Below, one piece after another: positions 5,095 through 5,470 of a DNA stretch of 5,470 nt. The notes under the pieces are model-generated. The model was not told the origin of the DNA and ran no database searches. It saw only the letters and a list, made by a program, of their open reading frames with translations. The position numbers were made by a program, and so were the translations under genes. Origin of the DNA: Candidatus Cloacimonadota bacterium (GTDB taxonomy: Bacteria > Cloacimonadota > Cloacimonadia > Cloacimonadales > JAIOQZ01). The stretch spans positions 1-5,470 of the forward strand of contig JAIOTM010000078.1 of the NCBI GenBank assembly GCA_021106755.1. The letters run 5' to 3'. Within the stretch, counting starts at the first letter, position 1. Every line of letters begins with the position of its first letter.

Positions 5095-5470
5095 ATGAAA
5101 AAGCTGACGTTAATCGCAGCAATGTTAATCATGGTTTCTGCTCTGGTTTTTGCTCAAAACACGGTAGATTTTACCGTTGATGTCCGGTTTGGTCTGTCAT
5201 CTATGGATGACGAACAACAGACCGTGCATTTCTCTTTAGCGGCAGATGCACCTACAGCAGATACTTATTTATGGGATTTCGGAGATGGGGATACTTCAAT
5301 CCAGTCAAATCCGACCCATGATTATGATGGACCGGGTGTTTATACCGTAGCCCTGCAATGTACATGGAATGGATCACCAGACATTGTAGTAACAGAAACA
5401 AAAACAGATTTCATCACCGTTTACAGGATATATTTCGAAGTATTCGAGATGGGCAACATTACAGGCACGC
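5095..5470 (+). CDS. Secreted PKD-domain protein, 5' part only
   Basis: Only the first 125 residues are in the window, and the frame is open at the right edge. The N-terminus is a classic signal peptide: MKK, a hydrophobic stretch of about 15 residues and a signal peptidase I site after VFA (Ala20), followed by QNTVDF. Residues about 25-110 form a PKD (immunoglobulin-like beta-sandwich) domain with its hallmark WDFGDGD (60-66), then SNPTHDY (71-77) and PGVYTV (80-85). PKD domains occur in large exported or surface proteins, often as binding or spacer modules next to enzymes or adhesins. What follows here is unknown, so the overall role cannot be named. GGAAGGA just before the ATG is a good ribosome site. 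An in-frame ATG at 5017 could add 26 residues, but would place another hydrophobic segment in front of the signal peptide, so I prefer 5095. It is divergent from glnA. Confidence 0.88.
   Translation, partial: MKKLTLIAAMLIMVSALVFAQNTVDFTVDVRFGLSSMDDEQQTVHFSLAADAPTADTYLWDFGDGDTSIQSNPTHDYDGPGVYTVALQCTWNGSPDIVVTETKTDFITVYRIYFEVFEMGNITGT

Overview
The window holds four complete protein genes, one tRNA gene and the 5' part of a fifth protein gene. It looks like moderately AT-rich bacterial chromosome with clear Shine-Dalgarno sites. The gene content suggests an anaerobic or fermentative lineage that is not an enteric proteobacterium: a clostridial-type 2[4Fe-4S] ferredoxin, a MutL that keeps its own endonuclease motif, a short (440 aa) type I glutamine synthetase of the alpha or GlnA2-like sort, and a secreted PKD-domain protein. 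An FCB-type candidate phylum such as Cloacimonadota would fit. That is an impression from gene style, not something the sequence proves. The regular Shine-Dalgarno sites argue against typical Bacteroidetes.

Layout from left to right: an intrinsic terminator (53-88) and the ferredoxin gene it serves (minus strand, 105-275); a 300-base intergenic stretch with a candidate ferredoxin promoter framed by a 13-bp direct repeat; mutL (minus, 576-2447); a short divergent control region; tRNA-Pro(CGG) (plus, 2564-2637), followed 85 bases later by a small TerB-like gene (plus, 2723-3061) with no evident terminator between them; a strong hairpin (3075-3118) between that gene and the convergent glnA (minus, 3162-4484); a 610-base AT-rich gap (4485-5094) containing a probable decayed dispersed repeat; and the start of a secreted PKD-domain protein (plus, 5095 onward) cut by the window edge.

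The genes do not form one pathway. They are mostly single-gene units in alternating orientation: electron transfer, mismatch repair, translation, a small cytoplasmic protein of unknown role, ammonia assimilation and an exported surface or extracellular protein. I see no CRISPR array, complete insertion sequence, phage gene or defence cassette. I found no convincing new biological system. The most useful leads are small: the repeat pair around the ferredoxin promoter, possible tRNA-terB co-transcription, a hairpin covering the glnA ribosome site, the decayed repeat upstream of glnA, and a second in-frame start for the PKD protein.
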